This document shows positions 20,141-33,569 of a stretch of DNA of 64,000 bases, piece after piece. This DNA comes from Multifurca ochricompacta. Taxonomy: Eukaryota > Basidiomycota > Agaricomycetes > Russulales > Russulaceae. Position numbers and translations under genes: made by a program. How positions within the stretch are numbered: the stretch's first letter is position 1; each line of letters begins with the position of its first letter. The notes beneath the pieces were generated by a model. The model was given only the letters and a program-made list of their open reading frames with translations, did no database searches and was not told where the DNA came from. The stretch is taken from NCBI GenBank assembly GCA_022496185.1, contig WTXG01000148.1:26322-90321 (forward strand). The letters are read 5' to 3'.

Positions 20141-21776
20141 GCATTTGTGGCATATTATGTAACCCAGGCAGTTGCCGCACAACTCCTTTAGGGTTAGTGC
20201 TACAACGCGCAGAACCATGGGGCGCCCATCTTCCAAGCAAAATATTTTCTCAGACATGGCAAGTCTCACCACAGGCGTGAACACACGGAGGGGTACCCTG
20301 ACAGTTTGCGTTCGAAACTGGGTTGGAAATACTGAGGCCAAAACCTGGAAGTTCGGAAGTTCCAATAGACCGAGCGCCTTAACGACGAGCCTTTATGTAC
20401 CCATTTTGGCTTTGGAACAAGTAAGGCAGGAAATTACCCCCGATTGGTGGTGTTGAGAAACGTATGGACGCTCATATTTCATCATTTATCTGAGTTTCGT
20501 TTAGCGGAAGAGTGGGCTTCCATTCATTCAGAGTGCTATTTCTTCCTCTTTCTTCCTCCGAATACCAATGGTCAGCACCGGATCTCATAAGTACACATAC
20601 GCAGACCGGGGTGTCCCAGCTATGGTGTCTTCTCTTCTTCGTCCAAGATTCCAACTTGAAGATAAGTAACGATTGCATTACTTAGGTTTTCCAGAGTTTG
20701 ACCGTACAGTACGGACATCCTACGCAGTCTCCATCTCCGTTCGTTCGGAGGCCCTTCTGCAGTCATTTAAAAAACAACTTCTTGCCTACCCACATATTTT
20801 TTTTCGGGTTACATTTTCTCGCTTTGTTCTGCTTACGATTACGACCATCCCAAACAGGCACAGGTCAAATTACCCGGCACTGCGACATCCGGCGTTCTCT
20901 ACACCCGCGTCATGATTTCATCCCCCTCGTCCTCGTGCTTTCTTGTGGAGGTTTGCGCTCAATATTACACCCGTCTTTGTCTTCGTCCCTCCTAGGCCTT
21001 GTGGAGGCATCGTCGTGGAGCGAAGCATCACACTATATCATAGATTTTTCTTCTTCTATTCCCGCCCTGCCATTTCACGTACTGACTGCATGTAAGAGCG
21101 GACTTCAGCTCTATTTGGCCCTGGGTCAGAAGTAGAGATCCTGGTAACAGTACGCGATACACTGGGACAGCGGCGCTCGCGACTTGCCGCGTAACACCGC
21201 GCTTCCATATGGTATGAGTATCGTTAGATAAATATTGAATACATGCGTACTATTTGGATTGCTCATAGCTCGATGTGCCAACATTAATCAAGAGTTTGCG
21301 TTTGTGGTAAGCGAATGCTTGTGCTTGTGGCTAGGCATGGAATTGTCCTAAAGATTACATTTCTCAGGTGGGGAAGGGGGGTTTTGACTTACATTCAAGC
21401 AGCATTGAATAAAAGCCAACGCATTGAAATCATCCTCGACTCTTGGTTTGGTTGGAAGAAAGACATTAATATTCGAGCGGGGACTGGCCACCCGGCCACT
21501 GACTGGATGACTTGGAAGCCTCCTCCTAGAGTGCCAATATAAACGGGCATTGGTTTAAAATCGATACAACTTCTCATTTATTTATTCAGCTCTCCACATG
21601 CTTTTCAGTGCTACCACGAGTGGGAGGGACGCTGACTAGCTACGTTATCATCAACCATCGCCTCATTATACACGCATCAATGAGCCATTGATATCTATAT
21701 GATCGTTTCTTGTTTCTGAGTCCCTCATCGCCCTGTACAACTAGTTACACAAACCTCAAAATTTTTGTAGTTCATG
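20141..21776 (+). repeat. Dispersed repeat R1 (inverted copy at 47141-48743)
   Basis: About 1.64 kb that matches 47141-48743 on the opposite strand over its whole length, with scattered substitutions and small indels. It runs from GCATTTGTGGCATATTATG to TTGTAGTTCAT. It has no credible coding frame and no TG...CA ends or clear target duplications, so the class is unknown. It lies directly upstream of a FunK1 kinase copy, as does R2, but in the opposite orientation. Confidence 0.85.
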
Positions 21777-22169
21777 AGACCACAACGACACGTGACCACA
21801 CGCGTCAACTTCCATCTCTCATCTCTCATCTCTTCTTCTTTAAGGTTCAAGTTTGCGCGACACGACGCATCCTCGCCAGGCTTTTGGGGTCAGATAATCT
21901 CACCCGCGCTCCAGGGACCATCCGATTACGCCCGAGTGTCTAAGGTCATCTATCAAGGGTCAACCGCGAGTGATTCCTGCATTCCTCCCTCGACACGTTC
22001 TCCTGTCTCACAATATACCTAAACCCAGTACTCCACCTAACTCGAAAGACCCTCACCCATGGAAAACGCTGTCTGAAACAACCTCGTTGAAGAGAAATAT
22101 TTCAGGAAGTCAAGCACACACCTCTATACCCCAACCAAAGGCCTCGACACGCTCTAAAGATATAACATT

Positions 22170-24405
22170 TGATTCTTGCGAGAAATTTGTTGGACCCTGC
22201 CGGTAAACAAATTCTTAAAAGGATTTGTTCCCGAGGCACACGAAAAACGACCAACAAACGAAATAATATTTGCCCGTTCCAAACTGTCTCGGAGAATGAG
22301 AATGATTTTTGCAAGTTTCTCTACTGTCTGATACATGGATGCTTCTACGCTTACGCGTGACATAGATTCAGGCAGTCGAAGCACCAGGACTTTGTCCTGG
22401 TCTAAAATTTGTCAATACCACCTCTTCCCAGGATGGCCCATACCGTTTGAAACTCGATATATTTCTTTATTCGGGTTCTTCGAGTCGCTCTGACAGGCGT
22501 GATACAACTACTGAGGATACAAAGCCATTGCCGTCGACTTTTTGATCGAGAACAAGACCAAGAGTGACGGTATATTCCGGGACCTTAAAAGTATGTGGAA
22601 AGAGGACAAGACGGATGGGGATGACTTGGAGAGTCACGTACGATGGACAAAAAATGTTTATCAAATCTGTGGCCAGTTGATCGCCTATGCCTCCGCACTT
22701 CACCGCTCTCAATTTCGCGTCTTTTCGTTTTTTGTCTATCTTTTTGGTGAAAATGGCCGCCTCCTTCAATGTAATCGCAGCGGAGTTATATACACAAAAC
22801 CATTCCACTGGGCTACCCTTGCTTGAATTCTTCCAGAGATATAACTTCCTATCGGAGGTCGACCGCGGCTATGACACGACTGTTACCCCCGTATCTGATG
22901 AGGCAGATGTGGCACTTTCCAAACTGAAGACATACCAACGGTTGGAGAAGGTTAAGAAGACTGAGCTTCGCAAGTTTCTTGTTCGTGACGACGATAACGC
23001 CGCCACAACCGCCGACGGGGAGCTCAGGTATTACATCACACCAAATGCTGTATGGTACACAGAGGCGCTTTTTGGCCGTTCAACATTTGGGTACATCGCA
23101 TATAACGCCAAAAGCACAGACCTGGCCTACCCCTCAAATATTTCTGGCAAACAGACCTTTCAAAGGGAAGGGGACGTTTATCGCGAACTGCACGACGCGC
23201 GAGTACCAAACATACCAAGGATGGGTTTCGCTGGCGACGTCCCTCTATCACCTGAACATGTCAAGATCTCATCATTTGCTGTACAGAGGACAAGGACGCA
23301 AGACTATGTGAAAGGGACTGAGGGGGAACACGACTGGTGTCCTGGTCGACCGCGTGTGATCGTATGTTCATTACCGGCTCGTTTTGGAGAAACTCGGGAA
23401 GACTCTAAATATGTTCAGGTCTACAGGGCAGCTGTGTGGAGTGATGCCATTGTAGGTAAGTGACGTTGTTTCCTGCGGGTGCTATATATGCTAAATAGTC
23501 GGCACAGCTCACTCGGTGGCATACGAGAAGGCTGGACTCTTGCATCGGGACGTGAGCGCGGGAAACATTCTTATAACCGAGGATGGTTCGGGGATGTTGA
23601 TCGATTGGGACCTGTCAGTAAAAGTATACAATGAGGTCGAGGAACAGCCAAGACAATATTCATGAACAGTATGTTATCTGTCAAAAATTTCTTGTGCGTT
23701 ATGAGCTTATCTGGATTGCATTCAGGGAACATGGCAGTTCATATCGATAGCGCGTTTACGAGAACCTCAGTTCACTCCGCATGAGCTCTCAGGCGACCTG
23801 GAGTCATTCTTTTGGATGCTCTTATATGAGATTTCGAGATACAGGAATGTCAGGAAGGTGGATCTCAAATCATATGCAAGACGTGTTCGACCAGTATATG
23901 GAGATAGGTCGCGACAGTCCTGTCATAGGTGGTGATAGCAAGCTTGACTGCTCACTGGGTCACGCCTTGCTCCTGAAGAAATTGTCGAATATTTGCTTAC
24001 GACTGGTGAAAGGCTTGTCAACACCCCTGCTTGGAGATCATCGAAGAACTACGGTCACTTTTCCACGACTATTACCTTCATTTGAAACCACTATTCAACT
24101 TCCTCCCACTGAGGTCATCAGAAATTGAAGACAGGCGGAAGAACGACCCACGAGTCAAAAATGCTCGGGAAAAGCTTCTTTCTTCCGAGGTCGTACTATC
24201 CATCATTAGGAAGCATCTTGCGTCTGAATGGGACACCGACGATGACGGTAGCATGGAAAACGCGGGGATCGTTCTTGATACAGTAGGTAGCAGGAATCAG
24301 TGGAAGTGCAAGGCGGAAGATAGTGGAGCGAAGGAAATGTTCAACCAGATGCGTAAAGGGAGAATGCCAATTGGTTCCAGAGCCGCCGTGGAGGTTCATC
24401 AGTAA
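22170..24405 (+). pseudogene. FunK1-type protein kinase, copy 1, inactivated
   Basis: Homologous to copies 2 and 3. The N-terminal FunK1 region (CGQLIAYASALHRSQFRVF near 22668) is followed by a frameshift near 22825, then ATP-lobe sequence to 23455. A 52-nt intron (23456-23507) precedes the catalytic exon with HRDVSAGN and IDWD. A TGA at 23663-23665 replaces an Arg before the next intron (from 23669). The C-terminal lobe (GTWQFISIARL, SFFWML) runs into frame breaks near 23880-24030 and ends at 24405. Fungal FunK1 kinases are an expanded basidiomycete family whose substrates are mostly unknown. Upstream homology with copy 2 extends back to about 21958. Confidence 0.8.
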
Positions 24406-26870
24406 GACACTGTACACCAAATCGTCGTAGAAATTGGTTTTTAGTTTTACATTAATATATCATCAGTTGACACTTGGTCAAGAATACAGGTAAATGGTGT
24501 AAAAGAATGCTCACGAATTGATGAAAACTCGCAGCCAACACACTCTCACAACCACTGCCCTCCGACGCCTGGCACAACCCTATACCATGAACTCTTGCTT
24601 GACGCTGAGAAACGTCTTCATAAGCACTGGACTTTTTGGCCCTGTCATCACTAAATCAGCTGCTGTTACACCCATCATTCTTTTCCCTGGATTCCCCGCT
24701 GTCCCCCTAATTACACCCGGTGTATATAACGAGTACTAGTAGACACTAGGCAACTCGAGCCTTAGACCCGAGCTCTTGTAGAACTCGTTACTCGATTGAA
24801 TCTGTGCTCTCCCATTTTCCCTTGGTTGTCCCGCCAGGCGACTGAATCATTGAACATTTCCCTCAAAACCCCCGAACCCGATTCTCCGCTCGCACACGAT
24901 ACGACCTACCGACCGTAACAGCCGCAGTACTTCTGTGTATTTCTTTCCTTCTTTCATGATCTCTTAAAAAAAGCCTTTTTCAACAAAATTTGAGCTTTAC
25001 AGGCGTAGTTAGAAAGCCCTTTGAGTCCGTCCTAACTAACCCCTATCACCTTTTCTTCCCCTCCTGCCCTCAACTCATCTACGCTCGATCAGGTCTTATC
25101 ACATGATTATAGCCTTTGTATCTCCTCCCTCCCTTAGAGCAAAGGCAGGTGGTGTTGAGTCGCCCAGCTTGTATCATCGAGAAAACTATGAGAATAAATA
25201 ATATCAAGAAGGCTGTTGAAAGCAAAAGTCAGAATGCATGTCGCGGATAGAGGATCTACATACATAATACGGAGCTGGCGCGTGCGGTGGCTTCCCGGAG
25301 GACCTTTCATTGCATGTATAATCTAGCGCGCTTGCGAATACTTTCGGTTGGAAGCATGATGGCAGTGTTGCCCTGTCTTGTCGCGTATATATATGGACCC
25401 GATCGGGTAGAGTTCGTCGCCGGTGGTGATGGTGGTCTATCATGCCCTCTCTCGGAGGGGGGGCTTCAAGTTACTAGCTGCCAATTACCCGGAGCCCTAC
25501 ACTGGCACTAGTACACTTTTCAGATATTCATTCAGTAGGGTGGGCTGGGAGTTTTGGGGATTGTTTGATTTCGGCGATAGCGCATTCGCCGACGGTACTA
25601 ACCTCCATTCCATTGCAGCTGCTTTGATGAAGAGATAGGTCAACCTCAGGCCTTCCTTGATAGCTATAGCTCGGGACGTTCGTGGAACAGGGTGACTGGA
25701 GTGCTATCTACGTGGCTGTACCTGTACCCATGCATGTATGGTCAAGCAAAGCACCCACGGCGCTATAATAAAATCGATATCGGGTCCCTTATTGGACGGC
25801 GCTTGGAGGGAAGATTGATTGATTGCGCATTGTCATTATGTGGTGCATGTGCATGATTGACGCTTGCGCTTGTGGAGACAATACGCCGTCGCTTCACTCA
25901 CGGCCCCTCGGATCGGATATATTATATATATGTACTGCTGGGAGCAACTACTAGCCTAGTATATACACACACTAGATCCGGTTGTAGACTCAAGACCGAG
26001 TACATGGTCTTATCAACATTTTGTTCAAGGGCGAATGCGAATAAGAGTGTATCATAACCACTATAACTACCGGGGTGTCGGGCTGTCGGGTGTGGCATCA
26101 CTTCGTTCACTAGATGTAGTTAATGATGTTAGTACATTCCCCTCCCACTGTCAAATGTCAATGTCGATACTGCGCCGTACGTCGCTCGACGCTTGACAGT
26201 GCGCAACACCTGTCCCACGGTACAAAACAAAAGTCGAGCCTGACACAACTCAAAATATAGGCGTAATTCCCATGACGCACAATAGTGTCTGGCGGTTGGT
26301 AACACCGTTGTACAATTATCTTGGTGCTGAGCGATACGAGAAAAGAGTGTTCGGAACACTGAAGCCAGACCAAGAGAGTGTATTTGATGGGAGGCATGCT
26401 GCGATACCAATCACAACATGACCATGAGTGTCGTTACAGCGTTTATCCCCTCGGCAAAGCAGGATGCCGATGGATTGACACATGCGCATGAGCGAGTTGA
26501 TGAATACTTGGTAACCATTTCCGCGGGGACGGCGGGGGGGGGGGGGGGCTTTAGAATAGTGAACCAGAGCCTCTCTGGTCGTGAGGGCAGAAAAAACAAA
26601 ATCGACATTGTCAGAAAAATACAGTAAGAGAGGAGAGAAGAGAGTTGAGAAGAGAGGAGAAGAGGAGGGAGGAGGAGGAGGAGGAGGAGGAGGAGGAGGA
26701 GGAGGAGGAGAGAGGGAACGGGTGTTGCCGTCAAGTCAAGATTTAGACTGACCAAAAGTCAAAGTCAAAGTCAAAGCAAAGTCGAGGGGAGGCGTCACTT
26801 GCCGCTTCACTCTACTCTACCACCCCTTCTTATTCCTTTTTGACCATCTTTTTTGGTGGTCATATCTCTC
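24406..26870. other. Intergenic, no gene recognised
   Basis: 2.5 kb with only short, low-complexity frames. It contains a 14-base G run (about 26536) and a GGA microsatellite near 26645-26710. The last 100 bases, with repeated GTCAAA units (about 26757-26780), lie in the promoter position of the Msb1-like gene. Confidence 0.6.
26645..26712 (+). repeat. (GGA)n/(GAGGA)n microsatellite
   Basis: A purine-only tract that becomes a perfect run of GGA triplets. The Leu-rich minus-strand frame over it is a by-product. Confidence 0.9.
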
Positions 26871-29800
26871 ATGCCCAGTCTATTCTCCCGATCTCGTACA
26901 CCTTCTACCCCTCAAAAGTCACACAAAGCCCATACCGAATTTTCAGACGAATTCGGTCGTGTAACAAGTCATGGCTCTGCGAGGGGCTCCCTTACCGTCC
27001 CTGGAAAGAAGGATAAGCATGCCGAAAAGACTCGCACTCGCACCTTGAGCACCCCAAAGGGTAAAGCCCCAGGTCTCATCGTTCACGATGACGAGCCTGT
27101 CATACCCGACGGTAGTTTTTTCCCTCTCAACCTTGACCCCCCACCACACAGCGGTGACCATGGACCTCCATCGGAGTCAGAACGGGGTGCGTACCTATAT
27201 CTCCATCACTCTTTTCCTCTAAGCGCCCTCTATTGTGGCCGGTACTTCCCCGTCCTCTGGGTTTCCACTTTTTTTTTTGTCTTTGAGAAGGGTAAGGCAG
27301 GTGATGGAGATCACTGGTGACGCCAAGGGCTGTGCGCACAACGTCGCGTGTCCTTCGCGCCCACCCGGGAGCTCCCCCTCCTCGCGTTTTGATTCTCTTT
27401 GCCAACTAGCAACTTACCTTGCTAACAATGACGATCACAGGACCTCGCGACCGTGAGCAAGACTATGGTTACCTCTCCTATCAACGCCATCTCGTCCTCG
27501 GCCTCGACGAGGTCGACCGTCTCGTCCGCACCGTCACCGAGGAACTTGGAACACGTGGTCTCACCATCCCTTTCCTCTTCTCCTCCCTGGCTCTCGACGT
27601 CAATTCCTCCGGCGTTCGTCGACTCGTGCAAGCTTTCCTTCGTACCTGTGTCTCCTTCCCTGCGCCGGACGCAGACCACACATGGCGCGAGGAAGCCCGC
27701 TTTGCCGCTCCTCCAGAGCTTGCCATGTTTCTCCGTTGGGGGCTTGCTCATGTTTTGCGTGTTTCTGGGGGTACCGCCGTTCGTGGCCTTATCTCTTGGG
27801 ACATGTACGTCGAATGGAGTGAAGCCGAAGTGGGTGAGCAACAACCTTTTCTGGTCTGCTTTTTCCTGCACCGAAATGTTGATTCCCCGTTATAGTACAA
27901 GACTATCCCGCCACTCACTTCGAAACACTCATCGCACCCATGCAGCAGCCTCTTCCCTCAATCGTTGTCAACGTTCTCTCTCTCCTTGCTCGCCTAACAG
28001 CCCATTCCTCATCCTCAGGCCACACTCCCCCAACCCTCTCCCCTCTTTTTGGACCGCTCATTTTTGGTCTTGGCCCCGCGGCGTTACCCTTCCATCACAC
28101 GTACCTTCAATACCTTCGTGCTACCAACGCAATGGAGCATGTCTTACTCGCCTTTGTTCGCTGGCAAGATGCGCCAAGCAACGAGTCTTCGGGTTCCTTT
28201 GGTGGCGGACCCGGTAGTGCTGCATCCCTTGGCGTACCGACCCGCCTCAAAGATTGGATTCGCGGCTATCCGGCCATGCTCCCAGAACCAGCCACACGCT
28301 CAAAGAAGCAGGATAGGCTTCAACCCCGCCGCGGTGCCCGCACCGTGCGCGTCGTCAGTGTGAGGCGGAACGTTCGGATGTATACGCCCGATCTCGTTAA
28401 GACCGCTTCAAGCTGGGCCAATCGCCCCCGAGCGGAATAACCCATACCCCGAATCCATTTGCCCAATCTCGCGATTGGGAACGTGTCGCCCCATCTACAC
28501 TCAAGCTGACTCCGCGCTACGCGGACAGTTTCAAGAAGCGTATGGATCTACCGCCTAATTTCCACCCCCATACTGGCATCGCCTCATCTAATGCATCCAT
28601 CTCTTCCTCCACCACCATATCCACGCTTGGGGATAGCCCCACCGATTACTTTGGTCTCGGCAAACCTGCCCTGGGAGGTGAGGAGCGTTTCCGCAGTTTG
28701 ACAGAACTTAAATGGGGTGAATTCGAAGCAATGGGCTTCGGAGGAACGGAATCGAGTGAGAGGAAACTCCAGTTTGACCTCACCGAAAGCGCGCGGACGG
28801 TACGTCATATTTGCTTCCATGTCATGTGGCCTCACGCTTTCCATACACGCACTAACTCACCCGCGCTGCATTCCAGTCTCGAGCGGCAAAGCGAGCGACG
28901 CTGACCTGGACGGACTTCTCCGCCAGTGGCTTCTCGCGTACGGATGCACCGCTCAGCGCGACGCTTCAATTCAGCTCTCCTCTCGTAAACTCAATTTCGT
29001 CTTGGCCGGAACAGCAGGCCGATATCACCCGCAAATTGAAGAAGACACAGAAGGCTCTCCCTCCGTTTGGGTGGGACACAGAGCCGGTGATGGGCACGGA
29101 AACCATCATCGAGGAAGCATTCGTTGACGTGTTCTGTGATCTCATCTATGGAGGTGGCTGGATGGACATAGAGCGGGAGGAAATTGACCGAGAATGCAAT
29201 TGGGCACTGGTGAGCATCAGCATCCGGAAGATTGTTTGACCGTCTTCCCCGCTCCTTATACCTTCCACCCCACGCCCACAGATCGAGTTCAAGTCACTCC
29301 CGATTTCCAGATCATCTGTATCTGGAGGTTCGGACCCGCGCACTTCCTCTACCGTTTTCCTCTTTGAGGAGTTTGTGCCGCTCGAATACCGCCAACAGCT
29401 CTCCGCAGGTGTTCAGAGTAAGAGAACGCTCGCTTCGTTCTTCTCACCCGGAAAGACAAAGCAATGGAAGCAAGCCACGACTCTCAATGGGCGTCCTTAT
29501 GTCGTCGGCCATGTTCCTAGGAGCCTGAACTCTCGCGAGGTTGAATTTGAAGGTTTCCTTCGCGGCAATAACAGTTCCACGAAACTTATCTCACTGGGTC
29601 GTGATGGACCCGTAAAGCGAGATGTGATCCCCACTGAAACTAAACCTCCGTCGACGCCTGTTGCCGCTCCATCTCCTTCTTTACTGACCCCAGTACCGAA
29701 GCGTTCTCCCCCTCGCGCAGAGCAGGTCTCTTCCCCTCTGCTCGTACCCCCGCAAGAGGAAACCACTATTCGTCCAACAACACCATCAGCTTTACCTTCT

Positions 29801-31009
29801 ACCCCGGCGAGCACAAACAAACGGCGCTTCCGCCTTCCTACTGGTCTGCCGCTCACCCCGAATTCGCGCACGTCCGGCTTGACACCCTCTGAGGCAGAAG
29901 ACGTCGACTTTGAGACGCGCCTGGCAAGTTACAGCGACGACGAGCTGAATAGTATCAACGCAAGCACGCGTCAACTGACGAAACAGGAGCGTCGTCGTTC
30001 AAAGGACGATGCGTGGGTTGACATTTTAGTTGCCAGTCACACCCGGCGCGCCGGTAATCAAGACGCGGAGATTCGCCGGCCCGGTGGTCCGCGAGCACGG
30101 AACACTAGTCGTCCAGATCCGGAAGTTGCCAGTCAGCAAGTTGCCCAGGTGCTTGCAGGCATTCGCGGTCCTTCGCCTCCATTCGATGGAGATAGCGAGG
30201 CTGACATTGAGCCGATGAAAGTGCCTCACCGTTCAAAGATGGACAGCCATGGGGCCGCACTGGAAGTAACCCATACACCCGCGATCCCAGAAAGTGAAGG
30301 TCAAACAGAGCCGGAGGAAGTTCCAGAGGAGGACGCACCACGTCGACAACGACGATTAGGCTATTTTGACTTGCATCCAGAACGCCGCCCGTTGCGCTCG
30401 GATTCGGACGAGGTTTTCCTTGAACCGGTGCTTGAACCAGTGCTCGCTCGTGGTCCGGCGGAGAGTGAGAATGAACCCCCGCGTCTGAGTGACGTCTCGG
30501 AAAGTGTTTATTCTGAAACGACACCACCCGCCTCGCCGAGGCCCTATCACCGTCCCACTGAGATTGACATCACCGAAGCGGCTCCTGATTCTGTCACCCC
30601 CACCTCGCCGACACTGACGTACTCTCCACGCGATCTACAGCGCCAACAGGAGGTGCGCGACCGATTATCGGGAAAGCCTGGTCCCAAGACAAGCGCGCTT
30701 ATTGAGATGTATCGTGAGAAGGAGCGTCAGGCTACGGGTCGAAGTTCGCCTCTTGGTTCGCGTGTCGCGCAGCAGCAGCAACAACAACAACAACAACAAC
30801 CAGAGGAACGTTCATTACAGGCAGTGAAAGAAACTTTACCGTCACTACCAGAGCCATCGCCTTCTCCTACCACACCTACACCAGAGGAAAGTGGCACTCA
30901 GCTCATAGAGCCTCTGAGTTTCGACCTTGAACAAGGGCGGAATAGTCCATATCGATATGTGCACGGTGCGCCATTGCACAATGTAGTTGAGGAGGAAGAA
31001 GAGGAATGA
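26871..31009 (+). CDS. Msb1/Mug8-domain protein (cell-polarity factor-like), one apparent 1-base frame break
   Basis: Exons 26871-27186, 27441-27833, 27896-28799, 28877-29209 and 29282-31009; about 1,224 residues if one C is restored. The N-terminal half contains the RhoGAP-like Msb1/Mug8 region (ELGTRGLTIPFLFSS; LISWDMYVEWSEAE; NVLSLLARLTAH). Yeast Msb1 works with Cdc42/Rho1 polarity modules, so a polarity role is inferred. The C-terminal 570 residues are disordered, Pro/Ser/Glu-rich, with a Gln run at about 30768-30800 and an acidic end. Near 28430 a C5 run puts the frame off by one; with C6 it reads NRPPSGITHTPNP and continues. I chose the ATG at 26871 (MPSLFSRSRTPSTP) over 26853 because the downstream start resembles the usual N terminus. 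Confidence 0.8.
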
Positions 31010-32577
31010 AGGTGGGAGGGGAAAAAATAAAAACAAGAAACAAGAAAGCGCCCTGCCTTCTTCGCTCGCGGAAACGTTTTTACGACAATGACATGAACAT
31101 GGAAACATGTCAATCAAACAAAGCGAAAGTCAAATCCATTTTTGCTTTTTGCTTTTTGCTTTCCTTTTCTCTCTAACTTTCTCTCCTTTTTTTCTTTTGC
31201 CAACATCGGCATCCTATGAAATTTCCTCTCCCTATCCCGCGCCCTGTGTGCTTCACCTACACCTGTTTGATATTCTTTACCGTATTTTTTCATCGAACCA
31301 TTATCCGTACTACACACTCCTTGAACCCGAAACACACATATATATATACATACACCCCAACCTTCCTCCTTTCTTTTTTTTTCATTCCCTCGAAATACCC
31401 GACGCCGGCGCGTGAAAGTTAGTTACCAAGCCAACAAATGACTTTCCACTTTTCCAAAGCCCTTTCCTTTACTCTCTCTTTTTTTTCTTACTCTTCTCTC
31501 TTATTCTCGCCTTTCCTTCACATACTGGTATTTTCTCTGCTACTTGCTTGCTCGGTGCATGCCGCAGGTCCTATTGCTTGGTGCTTGACATGGTTCTGCT
31601 ATCACCTCTCTATTTTTTTTTTCTTTTTTCTTCTTACCTTTATATGCCAAAATTCTATTAGTCCTGAAAAAATGAGAGAAAGGAAGGAAAGAAAGAAAGA
31701 AGTTTTATCTTCTTTCTCGCCTCTGATTAAAGGAATAGTAAATAAAAAGAATGAATGCTTACTTTGTGCCTGTACCTACCCCGCGGAACGGGAGTTGAAT
31801 GGGGGTGTGGGGGGGGGGCCGCGGGGATCACACTCACGGATCACACTCAAACTGCCTGCTGCCAGCTGGCTCGTAGTTAGGGGCTTCACTTTCCATCACG
31901 GGGGCAGTTTTCTCATTGCCGGAGAGTCCATCATCATCACCATCGGTGTTGTCTGTATCCATCCATATTTCCATATAGATAGCCGGGCCCAAAAGTACTT
32001 GGTTTTTGGTAAGAATTCGTCCCTTTTTTTGGAATTGATGTAGGGTATGGAATGGTAGTGTAGTGTAGTGTTAGTAAACGATTATGAATGAATGGTACTA
32101 GAAACAAACACTTCTGTGCGCGGGGGGAACAGGTGATAAAATATATTAGCTGCACTGCACTGCACTGAACCGGGCATACTCCTACTCCTACTCCTACTCT
32201 ATTACTTTCTCTGCCAGAGAGAGGTATGCATGGTGGACCTGGCGGTGTTTTATTCTTTTTTTTTTAGTTTTGGAGGAGAAGGATATTCGACAGGCGTCAC
32301 AGTTCTGTCACAACGGCGGCGGCAATGAATGAACAGGGTCGCAGGCAGAAATAGAATAGAAGGTCTTCTGTCCGTCTCTTCTACTCTCTTCTCTTCTCTA
32401 TCTTCACGTACACCCACCCCCTTACCCCCCTGCCAGCACAATCGTCCAAACTAGACAACTAACATTACATTTTCATTGCCTGCCTTTTCGTTTCCCTTTC
32501 GTTCCGACGATACCATTCATTATTATTATTTAATCGAACAACAACAACAACAACGGAAACCAGTATTGAATTAGAAA
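31010..32577. other. Intergenic, pyrimidine-rich
   Basis: 3' region of the Msb1-like gene and promoter of the cyclophilin gene. It has long T/C tracts, a CTACTC repeat (about 32178-32200), short CTGCA repeats (about 32150) and AACAACA repeats just before the cyclophilin ATG. Frames here are low-complexity. Confidence 0.6.
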
Positions 32578-33569
32578 ATGGCATCCTTCCTACGTCGTTT
32601 CACGACTTCTGCTTCGGCAGCTAAAACGCCTCTGTGAGTGGTAGTAGCGATGGTGGTGGTGGTCGGGTGATTGTTGACCCCCACCATTTTCTCTTCGGTC
32701 TCCTCCTTAATTGACTGACTGACTGATGCGCTGTCATCGGTAGGGCAAACGTATTCGTGCGTGTCATCATCTTCATCATCTAATGTTCCACCTCCGCTGA
32801 CACGCACATACACACACACACACACAAAAAAAAAAGTTCAACGTCGCCATCAACTCGAAACCGGCCGGACGAATCGTGTTTCGCTTGTTTGACGACGCGG
32901 TGCCTCGCACGGCCCAAAACTTTCGCGAGCTCGCGACGGGACAACATGGTTTCGGCTATGCGGAAAGCTCTTTCCATCGGATTATCCCCAACGTATGTGT
33001 TTGTTGTCCCCTCCCCCTTCCAGCGAGCTTGGATAGCCGAGATTGCGGTTGTTATTCATCTTTGGGAAACGCGACGCGACGCGATGCGACACCTATGCAC
33101 TTACTCATATGTAATCGTAGTTCATGTTGCAAGGTGGCGATTTTACGCGACATAACGGGACTGGCGGTCGTTCAATCTACGGTGAACGTTTCAATGGTGC
33201 GTGTGTGCCGCGTGATTAATTATTAGAAGTGAGGTCTCACGCGTCCGGGTGCTGTAGATGAGAACTTCAAGTTGAAGCACACTAAGCCTGGACTGTTATC
33301 GATGGCTAACGCAGGTCCGAACACGAATGGTTCCCAGGTAAGAAGTCTGCCTGCTTGATGTACGGTCGTACATGGACCCCTTCCACTTATCCACGTGACA
33401 GTTCTTCATCACGACCGTGGTTACATCATGGCTCGACGGAAAACACGTTGTCTTTGGGGAGGTCGTTGAAGGCATGGAAGTCGTAAAAGCTATTGAAGGA
33501 GTTGGGTCTGAATCTGGTACACCGAAACAGAAAGTGGTTATTACGTCCTCAGGCGTAGTGTCACCCTAA
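32578..33569 (+). CDS. Cyclophilin-type peptidyl-prolyl isomerase, probably mitochondrial
   Basis: Six exons: 32578-32633, 32744-32756 (13 nt), 32837-32992, 33121-33196, 33258-33337 and 33402-33569; 182 residues. The first 20 residues ([15 protein letters not shown]) are Arg/Ser-rich with no acidic residue, a typical mitochondrial presequence. The mature part is a full cyclophilin domain: [15 protein letters not shown] supplies the catalytic Arg, Phe and Gln, then [13 protein letters not shown], and [10 protein letters not shown] with the Trp that confers cyclosporin sensitivity. It catalyses cis-trans isomerisation of Xaa-Pro bonds. The tiny second exon is needed to give NVFFNVAI at the domain start. 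An intact gene. Confidence 0.92.

Noticed and set aside
26411..26755. Leu-rich minus-strand reading frame
   Set aside because: It is the translation of the GGA microsatellite read backwards; no domain and no splice structure.
27422..27871. 149-codon minus-strand frame over Msb1-like exon 2
   Set aside because: Shadow of the GC-rich coding exon on the plus strand.
31438..32043. Hydrophobic 201-codon frame between the Msb1-like and cyclophilin genes
   Set aside because: It comes from T/C-rich low-complexity sequence; the hydrophobicity reflects TTT/CTT codons, and there is no recognisable domain.
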